Notes: a model not told the origin generated them from the letters alone. Positions 9,878 to 18,863 are shown, counted from the stretch's first letter. The stretch is 64,000 bases of DNA from Pseudomonadota bacterium (GCA_023412495.1 JAEYNP010000143.1:17415-81414); one strand, 5' to 3'. Made by a program: numbers and translations.

Positions 9878-12061
9878 ATGGCGAACGAAGCGACAATCAA
9901 TACCAACGGCCTGAAAATCCTGGCCTCCAATTATCTGCAGGGTGTCGACCTGTCCCGTATCGACGAGGCCTGGGAGATCGTCACCCGCGTGCATAAGGGA
10001 AAACGCCATTTTTCCGGTGAGCTGTACATCGTCCACCTGCTGGAGGTGGCTTCGATGCTGGCCTCCATGCATCTGGACCTCGACACGATCCTCGCGGGAC
10101 TCCTGCACGGCGTCCTGAAGGAAGGGGTGAGCGTCGAGGAGGTCGCGGAGAAATTCGGCAAGGATGTCGCGGTGATTGTCGAGGGATCCACCAAGATCAC
10201 CCAGGTCCAGTACAACAGTAAGCTGGCGAGCCAGGCCGAGAACCTCAGGAAGATGCTCCTAGCCATCGCCTCGGATATCCGCGTTCTCCTGGTGAAGCTG
10301 GTCGACCGGCTGCTCGATATGTTCCTTCTCGACATGGCGGACCGGGAGCGGCAACTCGATATCGCCCGGGAGACCATGGATGTCTACGCCCCGCTCGCCA
10401 GCCGTCTCGGCATCGACTGGCTGAAGAGGGAGCTGGAGGATTACGCCTTCAAGTTCCTCCATCCGGAAGAGCACTACGACCTGTCCAATAAGCTGGAGAG
10501 CTCGCTGGACGAACGGCAGAATTACGTCGACGAGGTCATCAAGATCCTCTACGGAAAACTGGCCGAGAGCGGTGTCAGGCCGCTGCGCATCATCGGCCGG
10601 CCGAAGCACATCTACTCCATCTATAAAAAAATCATTGCCCAGAACATTCCGCTGGAGCGGGTCTACGACAAGGTGGCCTTCCGGATCATTGTGGGCACGG
10701 TGAACGAGTGCTACGAGGCGCTCGGTATCATCCATGGAGAGTGGGCGCCGGTTCCCGGCAGGATCAAGGATTTCATCTCCGTGCCCAAGGCCAACAACTA
10801 CCAGTCGATGCACACCACCGTGGTCGGGCCCAGGGACCATTTCATCGAGATCCAGATCCGTACCGAGGAGATGGACCGGGTCGCCCAGGAGGGGGTTGCG
10901 GCGCACTGGGCCTACAAGGAAGGCCAGAAGGTCAACAAGAACGACGCGCGGCTTTTCCGCGAGCTGAAAAAGCTGGTCACGTCGCTCCAGGAGGTCGAGG
11001 ATCCCCGTGAATTCCTCGATAGCCTGATTGGTGAGCTCTACGATCCGGAGGTCTATGCCCTCACCCCCACCGGGGAGGTGAAGGAGTTCCCCAAGGGCAG
11101 CTGCCCCATCGATTTCGCCTACGCCATCCACACCCAGATCGGCGACCGTTGCGTCGGGGCCAAGGTGAACGGCCGCCAGGTGCCGCTCAAATACCAGCTG
11201 CAGAACGGCGATATCGTCGAGATCCTGACCTCCCCCACCCAGATGCCGCGGCGGGGCTGGCTCGATCTGGTGAAGACCAGCCGGGCGAGGACCAGGATCC
11301 GTTCCTGGCTCAGGCGCGAAGAAAAGGAAAAGGCCCTCAAGCTGGGTCGGGAGATCTGCGAGCGGGAAATCAAGAAATACGACACGTCGCTCAAGAAGAT
11401 CATCAAGAGCGGCCATATCCGCCTGATTCTCAAGCAGCTGCGGTGCAATTCCCTGGACGATCTGCTGGTCAAGGTGGGCAGCGGGGTGATAACCCCCTCG
11501 CAGCTGATCAAGGTGCTTGAACCTGCCGAACTGCGCAAGGACCACGAACCGAATCTCGAATTGCCGCCCGAAGAGCTGGCCACCCTCATGGTCAGCCAGC
11601 AGCATGCCAGTGAGGAAAGCGAGGACAAAGCCGGCATCAGGATCGACGGCATCGAAGGGATGCTGGTCAAGATCAGCCAGTGCTGCCAGCCGCTGCCAGG
11701 CGATCCCATCGTCGGTTTCATTACCATGGGGCGCGGGGTCTCAGTCCACAAGGCGGATTGCGTCAACCTGCTCAGCTCCGATCCCAAGAGATGGCTGGAT
11801 GTGTCCTGGGCCGGCATCGCCGAGAAATCTTACAAGGTCGGGATCCACATCAGCGCGGAAAACAGGCGCGGCATCCTGGCCGAGATCAGCGGGGCCATCA
11901 GCCTCGACAATGCCAATATAGTTGAAGTGTCAGCCCACACCACCCCGGCGGATCTGGCGGAGATGACCATCTCGCTGGAGGTCGGCCATCTCGACCACCT
12001 GAACACCCTGATGCAGCATCTGCGCCAGCTGCCTGCCGTCATCACGGTAAGAAGACTCTAG
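9878..12061 (+). CDS. rel: RelA/SpoT-family (p)ppGpp synthetase with degenerate hydrolase site
   Basis: Stringent-response enzyme. Domains in order: HD hydrolase domain (about 30-180), synthetase (about 235-350, with RPKHIYSIYKK, DKVAFRIIV, RIKDFISVPKANNYQSMHTTV and EIQIRT intact), TGS (about 385-450, VYALTPTGEVKEFPKGSCPIDFAYAIH), helical linker, zinc-finger/CC region (SQCCQPLPGDPIVGF) and C-terminal ACT. The HD site is altered: the HD doublet is HG (LLHGVLKEG instead of LLHDVVEDT) and ADRLHNMRT has become VDRLLDMFL. Synthesis is therefore likely but ppGpp hydrolysis doubtful, as in gammaproteobacterial RelA. Full length (727 aa) is normal for the family. Confidence 0.93.
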   Translation: MANEATINTNGLKILASNYLQGVDLSRIDEAWEIVTRVHKGKRHFSGELYIVHLLEVASMLASMHLDLDTILAGLLHGVLKEGVSVEEVAEKFGKDVAVIVEGSTKITQVQYNSKLASQAENLRKMLLAIASDIRVLLVKLVDRLLDMFLLDMADRERQLDIARETMDVYAPLASRLGIDWLKRELEDYAFKFLHPEEHYDLSNKLESSLDERQNYVDEVIKILYGKLAESGVRPLRIIGRPKHIYSIYKKIIAQNIPLERVYDKVAFRIIVGTVNECYEALGIIHGEWAPVPGRIKDFISVPKANNYQSMHTTVVGPRDHFIEIQIRTEEMDRVAQEGVAAHWAYKEGQKVNKNDARLFRELKKLVTSLQEVEDPREFLDSLIGELYDPEVYALTPTGEVKEFPKGSCPIDFAYAIHTQIGDRCVGAKVNGRQVPLKYQLQNGDIVEILTSPTQMPRRGWLDLVKTSRARTRIRSWLRREEKEKALKLGREICEREIKKYDTSLKKIIKSGHIRLILKQLRCNSLDDLLVKVGSGVITPSQLIKVLEPAELRKDHEPNLELPPEELATLMVSQQHASEESEDKAGIRIDGIEGMLVKISQCCQPLPGDPIVGFITMGRGVSVHKADCVNLLSSDPKRWLDVSWAGIAEKSYKVGIHISAENRRGILAEISGAISLDNANIVEVSAHTTPADLAEMTISLEVGHLDHLNTLMQHLRQLPAVITVRRL

Positions 12062-12088
12062 CTCCGCCGGCCGGGAGGATGGCCTACC

Positions 12089-12604
12089 ATGATGACGCTG
12101 TGTGAGGTCTGCGGCAACGAACGGGAGTCCGCGATCGGACGATGCCCCTACTGCGGTGTGAAAGTGTCGGCTCCAGAATCGCTGGAGATTCGCACATTTT
12201 CACAGAAGACCGTCAATCTCGAAGCGGGCCGGCCGACCGTCGAGCTGGCCCTGGAAAGGTTGACTGAACTGATCGACGATGCGAAAAGGAACAGGGTCAC
12301 TGTGCTCACCGTCATCCACGGCTACGGTTCGAGCGGCAAGGGCGGGGCGATTCGGGAAGAATGCCGGAAAACCCTCGATCACCTGAAAGACAGCGGAACG
12401 ATCCGGGAATATGTGGCCGGCGAACTTTTCCACAGAAAATACGGCCAGGTGAGGTCGCTGCTGCAGCGTTTTCCCAGGTTGCGCTCTGATATGAATCTCA
12501 ACCGAAACAACCGAGGGATCACCCTGGTGATCCTCTCCTGCGGATTGCTGTACTGTTCATCTATCTTTTCCGTCATTTCTTTCCACGCGACGATTTTGTC
12601 GTAA
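12089..12604 (+). CDS. Zinc-ribbon plus Smr-domain protein
   Basis: The N-terminus has a CxxC...CxxC zinc ribbon (CEVCGNE, CPYCGVK; residues 5-25). Residues about 45-125 form an Smr (small MutS-related) domain: the TVNLEAGRPTVELALERL segment, then VLTVIHGYGSSGKGGAIREECRKTL with the conserved HGxG loop, ending with RNNRGITLVIL. Smr domains are usually nucleases acting on RNA or branched DNA; the exact role here is unknown. The last 20 or so hydrophobic residues extend beyond the domain and look unconserved. It starts 28 bases after rel, with a GGGAGGAT ribosome-binding site; ATG 12089 and ATG 12092 are equally possible starts. Confidence 0.75.
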   Translation: MMTLCEVCGNERESAIGRCPYCGVKVSAPESLEIRTFSQKTVNLEAGRPTVELALERLTELIDDAKRNRVTVLTVIHGYGSSGKGGAIREECRKTLDHLKDSGTIREYVAGELFHRKYGQVRSLLQRFPRLRSDMNLNRNNRGITLVILSCGLLYCSSIFSVISFHATILS

Positions 12605-12641
12605 AAATGAAGCATTCTATCAACCTTTAACAGGAGCTAAT

Positions 12642-13328
12642 ATGAAAAAATCAATCGCGACGGCAGCCTTGGGGTTCTGCCTGGTTCTGCCGAGTATGTC
12701 AATGGGCGGTCCGCCCGAGACATTTGAAGACAAGATCAGCTACAGTATGGGCTATGAGGTGGGCAATTACTTTAAAGGGACTGGAGAGATCAAGAAAGAT
12801 TCTTTCATCGCCGGAGTCGAGGATGCCTACAAAGGCACGACTCCGGCTATGACCCCGGAGGAGATGCTGACCGTGAAGAAGGAGTTCGCGGGCAAGATGC
12901 AGGCTCTCCAGGCGGCCAAGCTTGAGGAGATGAAGGCCAAGAACAAGGCGGAAGGTGAAGCTTACCTTGCCGAAAACAAGAAGAAAAAAGGCGTAACAAC
13001 CACGCCGAGCGGCCTCCAGTACGAAGTCATCAAAGAGGGTCAGGGTAAAAAGGCTCAGGCGAGCGACACCGTCAAGGTCGAGTATACGGGCAAGCTGATC
13101 AACGGCACCGAATTCGACAGTACCGCCAAGCATGGCAAGCCGGCAGAATTCCAGGTCGAGCAGGTCATCAAGGGTTGGAGCGAAGCCCTGCAGCTCATGA
13201 ATGTCGGGTCGAAAATGCATATCGTGATCCCTCCGGAGCTGGCTTACGGGGAAAATGGCGCAGCACCGATGATCGAGCCCAACTCGGTGCTCATCTTCGA
13301 TGTGGAACTGCTCTCCATCTCCGAATAA
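12642..13328 (+). CDS. FKBP-type peptidyl-prolyl isomerase, exported
   Basis: Periplasmic folding catalyst of the FkpA/Mip class. Residues 1 to about 22 form a signal peptide (MKKSIATAALGFCLVLPSMS). An N-terminal alpha-helical dimerisation region (about 28-120, KISYSMGYEVGNYFKG...) is rich in Lys/Glu/Ala, followed by an FKBP domain (about 125-228: TPSGLQYEVIKEGQG, VEYTGKLINGTEFDST, GWSEALQLMNVGSK, PPELAYGE). AGGAG lies 6 bases before ATG. A strong terminator follows. Confidence 0.92.
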   Translation: MKKSIATAALGFCLVLPSMSMGGPPETFEDKISYSMGYEVGNYFKGTGEIKKDSFIAGVEDAYKGTTPAMTPEEMLTVKKEFAGKMQALQAAKLEEMKAKNKAEGEAYLAENKKKKGVTTTPSGLQYEVIKEGQGKKAQASDTVKVEYTGKLINGTEFDSTAKHGKPAEFQVEQVIKGWSEALQLMNVGSKMHIVIPPELAYGENGAAPMIEPNSVLIFDVELLSISE

Positions 13329-13355
13329 GCTGTGCCGATAGCGACAGGTTGATGC

Positions 13356-13385
13356 AAGAGGCCGCATTTCATGCGGCCTCTTTTG
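13356..13385 (+). terminator. Bidirectional intrinsic terminator between FKBP gene and lptG
   Basis: AAGAGGCCGCAT TT ATGCGGCCTCTTTT: a perfect GC-rich stem with a T-run on the + side and a matching A-rich start on the other, placed between two convergent genes, so it can stop transcription from both sides. Confidence 0.85.
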
Positions 13386-13398
13386 CTTTGAGCCGCGC

Positions 13399-14487
13399 CT
13401 ACCGATCGTCCTTGACAAGCAGGACGATGCCCACAAGAGAGAAAACGACGTGGATGCTCACCGCGGAAATGACCGGTGAGACATATCCCGCCTTGGCCAG
13501 CGACTGCAGGGCTCCCCAGATGCCCCAGGCGAAAAAGGCGAGTCCGCAGCTGGCCGGAATGGCCACCGAGAGATCCCTGCCCCATTTGCGGTACGAGTAG
13601 AGCAGGATGGGGAGGCCAAGCAGCAGCAGGGGGAGGCCAAGCAGAATATAGGAAATTCGACCGAGGAAATTGGTCCAGGCCGCCTGTACCTCATGTTCCA
13701 CATTGGAGTGGTGAATCTCCTGGAAGAGGTCGGACAGAGACTGCTCGGCCTCTTTGTTGGCGGGAACCAGAAAATCCTCCGGATTTTCCGGAAACTTCAT
13801 TTTCCGGATTTTGAAATTGGTGATGGTGTAATCCAGAACATCCTCCTGTTGCTGGATCTGCCCGTGTTTCAAAATCCAGCTCTGGTCGCGTTCGTTCCAG
13901 TCGGCGAATCCGGCGGTGATCAGTGATTCGATGTTATAGGTCTCATTCCAGCGGGAATACGAAAAATCCTTGAATGTTAAGCGTTTCGGATCGGGCCAGC
14001 CGAAAGAATAGAACCCTTCCTCGCCTTTGTAGTAATACCTGCCGTTTCGCACGATTCCTAAAGGAACCTTGCCCTTAAGCTGCTCGTACCAGATATTGTT
14101 TGTCTTGGAGATGGTGATCGGCAGGAGGAACTGCGCCTGCGTCACGAAAAGCCCGGTAAAAATGAACGCCCCGATAAAGAGGGGGCGGACAATCAGGCGC
14201 AGGGGGACACCGCCGGCCTTCAGGGCAGTCAGTTCGTTGGAATGATTCAATATCCCCAGGGTGATAACCCCGGACAACAGGATGAAGACCGGCCCCAGTT
14301 GATCGACGATGAAGGGGATGGTGAGAAGAAAGTATTGGAGCGCCAGCCAAGTGGATTTGCCGGCATTCAGGAAATCGTCGTATTTCTCGAAGAAGTCGAC
14401 GAGCAGGTAAATGGCGACGAAGCCGCTGTTGACGGTGAAGAAATATTTAACGAACTGGCTGAGTAGATAACGGTTGAGCAGATTCAA
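13399..14487 (-). CDS. lptG: LPS export ABC transporter permease, LptF/LptG family
   Basis: Inner-membrane part of the Lpt machine moving lipopolysaccharide to the outer membrane. The 362 residues follow the YjgP/YjgQ pattern: three N-terminal membrane helices (residues about 10-115, with NELTALKAGG between), a periplasmic beta-jellyroll region (about 130-265), and three C-terminal helices (about 275-360). Whether this is LptF or LptG cannot be settled from one copy; the short N-terminus LNRYLLSQFVKYF and the single-gene setting favour LptG. No partner ATPase gene is nearby. Confidence 0.85.
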   Translation of the reverse strand: MNLLNRYLLSQFVKYFFTVNSGFVAIYLLVDFFEKYDDFLNAGKSTWLALQYFLLTIPFIVDQLGPVFILLSGVITLGILNHSNELTALKAGGVPLRLIVRPLFIGAFIFTGLFVTQAQFLLPITISKTNNIWYEQLKGKVPLGIVRNGRYYYKGEEGFYSFGWPDPKRLTFKDFSYSRWNETYNIESLITAGFADWNERDQSWILKHGQIQQQEDVLDYTITNFKIRKMKFPENPEDFLVPANKEAEQSLSDLFQEIHHSNVEHEVQAAWTNFLGRISYILLGLPLLLLGLPILLYSYRKWGRDLSVAIPASCGLAFFAWGIWGALQSLAKAGYVSPVISAVSIHVVFSLVGIVLLVKDDR

Positions 14488-14946
14488 AAAAACCTCTATG
14501 GAACAAATGCATTTTCACTCGCTGCAGGCTGGAGTATTGGTGGCGAAGATGCGAAAAACAAATTGTAGGTAACACTATCGGTCTTTCCCGTCAAGTCCGT
14601 GCGCGATAATCGGTAAATTTTCAAGGGCTTGCAAACCGCGCAAAACTTGTGGTATATTTTCAGCTTATCGTGGCGTTTTCGATGGCCGGAACTATCTTGA
14701 TTATTACGGCCTTGAAGGCATTGAAACGTTCTGTCAAAAGAGCCCGGTATGACACTGCAGAACAGAAATACTATTGGAGGTGGCTGGTTTCGGGATCGAG
14801 ATCGACGTCGTTCAAAGTTGCCGGGGGACGGAGAGACGACGGATCTATTGGATGCAACGGGAGCGTCGGCCTGCAGTGTCGGCAGGAATCGTCCGAAGGG
14901 CTGATTCCATTCTCCTGTTCATATTCCCCTTACCACAGTTACCGTA
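14488..14946 (+). other. 459-base gap: promoter and possible short leader ORF before the DHH gene
   Basis: A sigma70-like promoter is visible: TTGCAA at 14629-14634, 18-base spacer, TATATT at 14653-14658. It would give a leader of about 280 bases before the next gene. Within it a 31-codon ORF (14852-14947, MQRERRPAVSAGIVRR...) ends in TAATG, overlapping the next start, which could couple translation; it lacks a good ribosome-binding site. A 111-aa frame starting at 14649 begins upstream of the expected transcript start and is not convincing. Confidence 0.4.
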
Positions 14947-15963
14947 ATGGCGCGCAAGCAAAAGAAAATCGATCCTCCCTGTAATCAACCGCTCAAGAAC
15001 ACGGCCAAGAATAGGTTGAATGCGTTCTTGGGGCTTTTTGAAAAAGAAGATACCGTCCTTGTCATCATCAACGCCGATCCCGACGCTCTGGCCACCGCAA
15101 TGGCGGTCAAGAGGCTCCTGCGCTATAAGGTCAAGAGTGTAGCGATCGCCCATCCCAATGAGATCAGGCGCCTCAACAATCTGGCGATGGTTGAGCGGCT
15201 GAAAATCCCATTGGTGCGGTTGAAGGACGTCAAGCTGGAGAATTACAGCAAACGGGTCATGGTCGACTCGCAGCCGGATCATCTGCCCTGCTTCGAGAAA
15301 ATAAAGATTCATGCCATTATCGACCATCATCCGGTAAGCAATATATCCAATGTGGAATTTGTCGATATTCGGCCGGAATACGGGGCCACCTCATCGATGG
15401 CTGTAGAGTATCTCCGGGCGGCCGGCTTGAAACCCTCCGTGGCCCTGGCCACCGCTCTCTTCTACGGGATCAAGGTCGATACCCAGGATTTCGAGCAGAA
15501 GTCGGTGCTGGCCGACGGCATCTCTTTCCGCTATCTCTTCAATATCGCCAACCGGGATCTGGTCAGGAAGTTCGAGCTGACCGACCTGCGGCGGTCGGAA
15601 TTGCGCTATTTCGCCACCGCCCTGGCCGACCTGAAGTATTCCAAGGGGCGCTACTATGTTCACCTGGGGCGGGTCCGCAGTCCCGACGTTCTCGTCATCG
15701 TCGCCGATTTTCTCAATCATGTCGGCGAGATCGACTGGGTCTTCGTGTCCGGCATCCACGGCGAGAAACTGGTCGTCATCTTCCGCTGCGACGGCTATCG
15801 AAAGAGCGCCGGCAAACTCGCCGAGCGGATCTTCGGCTCGATGGGCTCAGCGGGCGGACACAAGGGAGCGGCCCGGGCCGAGATTCCGCTCAAAAATCTG
15901 CAGCTCGGGGAAAAGGAGTTCACCTCGGACTCGCTCAAGCGACTTGTGGTTCATCATTTTTAG
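14947..15963 (+). CDS. DHH-DHHA1 family phosphoesterase (NrnA-like)
   Basis: Predicted Mn-dependent phosphodiesterase acting on nanoRNA, pAp or cyclic dinucleotide products. The 338-residue protein has the DHH domain motifs NADPDALATAMAVKRL (residues about 38-53, with the usual D-H replaced by NADPD), VDSQP, IIDHHP (DHH motif) and the C-terminal DHHA1 glycine-rich GSMGSAGGHKGAARAEI. A family member would normally show D-x-D in the first motif, which is kept (DPD). The substrate cannot be told from sequence. Confidence 0.85.
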   Translation: MARKQKKIDPPCNQPLKNTAKNRLNAFLGLFEKEDTVLVIINADPDALATAMAVKRLLRYKVKSVAIAHPNEIRRLNNLAMVERLKIPLVRLKDVKLENYSKRVMVDSQPDHLPCFEKIKIHAIIDHHPVSNISNVEFVDIRPEYGATSSMAVEYLRAAGLKPSVALATALFYGIKVDTQDFEQKSVLADGISFRYLFNIANRDLVRKFELTDLRRSELRYFATALADLKYSKGRYYVHLGRVRSPDVLVIVADFLNHVGEIDWVFVSGIHGEKLVVIFRCDGYRKSAGKLAERIFGSMGSAGGHKGAARAEIPLKNLQLGEKEFTSDSLKRLVVHHF

Positions 15964-16096
15964 TGGATTTTTCGCCTATCCAAGTTGCGTATGGGACCGA
16001 CATCCTTTACCATATGGGGAGGATGTTTTGAGAGTGCCTTGAAGATCATAGTCTTAGGTCGCTCTTCTGTAAGCCTTCCCTTTGTGAGGATTCCCT

Positions 16097-17350
16097 ATGT
16101 TGAAACCAACTGCGCTGGCCATGATCCTGGCGGGCGGACGGGTCGATGAGCTGAATGTCCTGACATATTATCGTCCGAAATCGGCGGTTCCGTTCGGCGG
16201 CGTGGGTCGGGTCATCGATTTCTCCCTGAGCAACCTGATGAATTCCGGGATTGAACAGGTGGCCATCCTCAGCCAATACCGGAGCTACTCCCTCATCAAT
16301 CATATCGGCAACGGCGCCGCCTGGGACATGATCGGGCGGTACCGACATATCGACATCCTGCCGCCGTTCATCGGTTCCGAGGCGACTGACTGGTACCGCG
16401 GCCCCGCGGATGCCATCTACAAGAACCTCGATTACGTCCAGTACTACAACCCCGAAGAGATCCTGATCCTGTCAGGCGACCATATCTATAAAATGGATTA
16501 TCGCGACATGATCGCCTATCACACGGAAAAGAACGCGGACCTGACCGTGGCCTTTACCCGGGTGCCGCGCCACGAGGCCTCCAGGTTCGGCGCCGCGGCC
16601 ATTGATGAGGAAGACGGCGCGCGGGGCGGCCGGGTAGTGGAGTACTGGGAGAAATCCCCCAAGGCCGAATCGGAGTGGGCCTCCATGACCATCCTCTGCT
16701 TCAAGCCCGAGGTCCTGTACTATGCGCTTGCGGAAAACCAGAAGGGTGACTCCTATCATTTCGGCAGGGACATCATCCCCATGCTGCTCAAGCAGAACTA
16801 TAGGATCTACGGCTACAAGTTCTGCGGCTACTGGGGATATACCAGGACGATCGATGAATACTGGCAGTCGAATATGGACCTCCTCGGACCGAAGCCGAAA
16901 ATCGACCTGGAAGAGTGGGTATTCCGCACCAACCTCGATCACCGCAACATCAGGGACAACGAACCGGTCCTCCTTGGCAGCAACGCCGTGGTCCACAATA
17001 GCCTGGTTTACAATGGCTGCAAGATCGGCGGAACGGTGCGCAACTCCATCCTCTTTCCGGGAGTGCATGTCCGAAAGGGGGCGGTTGTCGAAAACTCTAT
17101 CCTCTTTTTCAGCAACATCGTCGGAGAGAACTGCCGTCTCAATAAGGTGGTCGCCGATGTGAACAACTCCTTCGGCATGAATGTCAGGGTGGGGCCGGAG
17201 GTCTGTGGCGAGAAAACGGGTGTCACCGTCATCGGCTGGAACAACACTATCCCGGACAATACCGTGATCGGCGAGGGGGCGACAATCTATCCCAAGTTGG
17301 CGGAAGCGAGGTGGTCCGCCCGGGTCGAAAAAGGGGAGGTGCTGCGATGA
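16097..17350 (+). CDS. ADP-glucose pyrophosphorylase-like protein with altered N-terminal loop
   Basis: Nucleotidyltransferase of the glycogen GlgC family, 417 aa: N-terminal Rossmann-like domain (PKSAVPFGG, IDFSLSNLMNSG, WYRGPADAIYKNLDYV, ILSGDHIYKMDY) and C-terminal left-handed beta-helix (about 290-400). The usual GGxGxRLxPLT loop reads GGRVDELNVLT, so the canonical Gly-Arg pair is lost. It overlaps the next, canonical gene by four bases (ATGA), which suggests a regulatory partner subunit like GlgD, or a sugar-nucleotide enzyme of different specificity. GAGG lies 8 bases before ATG 16097. Confidence 0.8.
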   Translation: MLKPTALAMILAGGRVDELNVLTYYRPKSAVPFGGVGRVIDFSLSNLMNSGIEQVAILSQYRSYSLINHIGNGAAWDMIGRYRHIDILPPFIGSEATDWYRGPADAIYKNLDYVQYYNPEEILILSGDHIYKMDYRDMIAYHTEKNADLTVAFTRVPRHEASRFGAAAIDEEDGARGGRVVEYWEKSPKAESEWASMTILCFKPEVLYYALAENQKGDSYHFGRDIIPMLLKQNYRIYGYKFCGYWGYTRTIDEYWQSNMDLLGPKPKIDLEEWVFRTNLDHRNIRDNEPVLLGSNAVVHNSLVYNGCKIGGTVRNSILFPGVHVRKGAVVENSILFFSNIVGENCRLNKVVADVNNSFGMNVRVGPEVCGEKTGVTVIGWNNTIPDNTVIGEGATIYPKLAEARWSARVEKGEVLR

Positions 17351-18630
17351 AGAGAGCAAAAGAGGCGCTGGTGCTGATCCTGGCCGGCGGTGTCGGCAGC
17401 CGCCTCAATATCCTGGTGCAGAAACGGGCCAAGCCGGCGGTGCCCTTCGGCGGGATCTACCGGATCATCGATTTCAGCCTCAGCAACGTGATGAATTCCG
17501 GACTGAAAAAGGTCGGCGTCCTGACCCAGTACAAGCCCCTGTCGCTGATGAGCCATCTCGGCCTGGGGGAGGCCTGGGATTTGACCGGGCGGAGCCGCGG
17601 CGTGTCCATTCTGCCGCCGCGTACGGGGGAGAGGGAGTCGGACTGGTATCAGGGCACTGCGGATGCGGTGCGGCGGAATTTCGACTTCCTCCGGGCCAAC
17701 CCGGCCGAAGAGGTGGTGATCCTCTCCGGAGACCATATCTATCACATGGATTTCGACGCCATGATCGCCTTCCATCGGGCGAAGAAGGCCGACATGACCG
17801 TGGCGATGATGGTCGTGCCGAAGAGCCAGATGCACCAGTTCGGCGCCGGCATCGTCGACAAGCACGATCGGATCATCGGTTGGGAGGAAAAACCCAAGGA
17901 ACCGAAGTCCAATCTGGCCTCGATGGGTATCTATGTCTTCGACTACAACTATCTGATCGACACCCTGTCCCGGGACAAGGACGAGAACGACTTCGGCATC
18001 GACATCCTGCCGCGGGCCCTGTCAGAAGACAACGTCTTTGCCTATCCCTTCTATGGCTACTGGCGCGATGTCGGGACCATTCCGGCCTACTGGGAGGCCA
18101 ATATGGACGTCCTGAAGAAGGACAGTGGCATTTCACCGCAGAAGTGGCAGATCCGGACCAATATCGAGGCCGACGGCCGCCCCGCCGACCGGGCCCCGGC
18201 CCGCTTCGCCGACGGCTGCCGACTTGAGCACTGCATGATCTCTGCAGGCAGCATCATCCGCGGAACCGTCATCAACTCACTGCTCTCGCCGGGGGTGATC
18301 GTCGAGGAAGGCGCGGTGGTCAAGGATTCAATCATCTTCCAGGACTGCGTCATCGAAAAGGGCGCGACCGTCGACCTGGCGATCCTGGACAAACGGGTGG
18401 TGGTGGGCGAGAAAGCGGTGGTCGGCTTCGGCCAGAACCATAACGTCGCCAATCGCAACAAGCCCAGCCACCTCTACACTGGCATCACCCTCATCGGCAA
18501 GGGGGCAACAGTCCCGCCCGAACAGCAGATCGGTAGAAACTGCGTCATCGACAGCGGCATAATCGAAGAACACTATCCTGGGAAGATGGTGGAGGACGGC
18601 GAATCGCTGTTGAGCGACGAAGAGGCCTAA
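17347..18630 (+). CDS. glgC: Glucose-1-phosphate adenylyltransferase
   Basis: Makes ADP-glucose for glycogen synthesis. The 427-residue product has the complete signature LAGGVGSRLNIL...KRAKPAVPFGGIYRIIDFSLSN, WYQGTADAVRRN, LSGDHIYHMDF and the C-terminal beta-helix with VVKDSIIFQDCVIEKGA. ATG 17347 (MKRAKEAL) overlaps the upstream stop and has GGGGAGG ahead of it; an upstream in-frame ATG at 17311 would overlap far more. The tandem with a divergent paralogue suggests a hetero-oligomer (inference). Confidence 0.88.
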   Translation: MKRAKEALVLILAGGVGSRLNILVQKRAKPAVPFGGIYRIIDFSLSNVMNSGLKKVGVLTQYKPLSLMSHLGLGEAWDLTGRSRGVSILPPRTGERESDWYQGTADAVRRNFDFLRANPAEEVVILSGDHIYHMDFDAMIAFHRAKKADMTVAMMVVPKSQMHQFGAGIVDKHDRIIGWEEKPKEPKSNLASMGIYVFDYNYLIDTLSRDKDENDFGIDILPRALSEDNVFAYPFYGYWRDVGTIPAYWEANMDVLKKDSGISPQKWQIRTNIEADGRPADRAPARFADGCRLEHCMISAGSIIRGTVINSLLSPGVIVEEGAVVKDSIIFQDCVIEKGATVDLAILDKRVVVGEKAVVGFGQNHNVANRNKPSHLYTGITLIGKGATVPPEQQIGRNCVIDSGIIEEHYPGKMVEDGESLLSDEEA

Positions 18631-18693
18631 AAATCTCTTTTACAGTGAATTCGATGTCCATAAGGACGTCCGCCGCAGTACGATGAAAAGTGA

Positions 18694-18721
18694 TTGCGAT
18701 TTGAAAAAACTTGAGTATTAT
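18694..18721 (+). promoter_or_regulatory. Promoter of tRNA-Arg
   Basis: TTGCGA (18694-18699), 16-base spacer and TATTAT (18716-18721) lie 21 bases before the tRNA 5' end, a fitting arrangement for a sigma70-type tRNA promoter. Confidence 0.5.
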
Positions 18722-18742
18722 TGCGCCTGATCACATCAATTC

Positions 18743-18818
18743 GCCCTCGTAGCTCAGGGGATAGAGCACAGGATTCCTAATCCTGGTGTCGCAGGTTCGA
18801 TTCCTGCCGGGGGTACCA
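18743..18818 (+). tRNA. tRNA-Arg (anticodon CCU)
   Basis: The 76-base cloverleaf is complete: acceptor GCCCTCG pairs with CGGGGGT allowing G-U pairs, D arm GCTC/GAGC, anticodon stem CAGGA/TCCTG with loop TTCCTAA (anticodon CCT), T arm GCAGG TTCGATT CCTGC, and encoded CCA. It decodes AGG. Its 3' 50 bases serve as the attachment site of the island that follows. Confidence 0.97.
18769..18818 (+). repeat. attL: 50-bp direct repeat inside tRNA-Arg
   Basis: From the anticodon stem (CAGGATTCCTAATCC...) to the CCA end, identical base for base to 28375-28424. Because the incoming att segment restores the tRNA sequence, the tRNA remains intact. Confidence 0.95.
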
Positions 18819-18823
18819 GTAAA

Positions 18824-18862
18824 AACAAGGAGTTAAGCGATACAAGCTTAGCTCCTTGTTTC
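18824..18862 (+). terminator. Island-borne terminator replacing the tRNA terminator
   Basis: AACAAGGAGTTAAGC (18824-18838) and GCTTAGCTCCTTGTT (18846-18860) form a 15-bp stem with one mismatch directly after the tRNA. The T-tract is weak (TTGTTTCG). The presumed original terminator sits beyond attR at 28429. Confidence 0.6.
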
Positions 18863-18863
18863 G

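Noticed and set aside
14649..14984. 111-aa open frame before the DHH gene
   Set aside because: It begins at or before the predicted transcript start, overlaps the DHH start and has no recognisable domain or ribosome-binding site.
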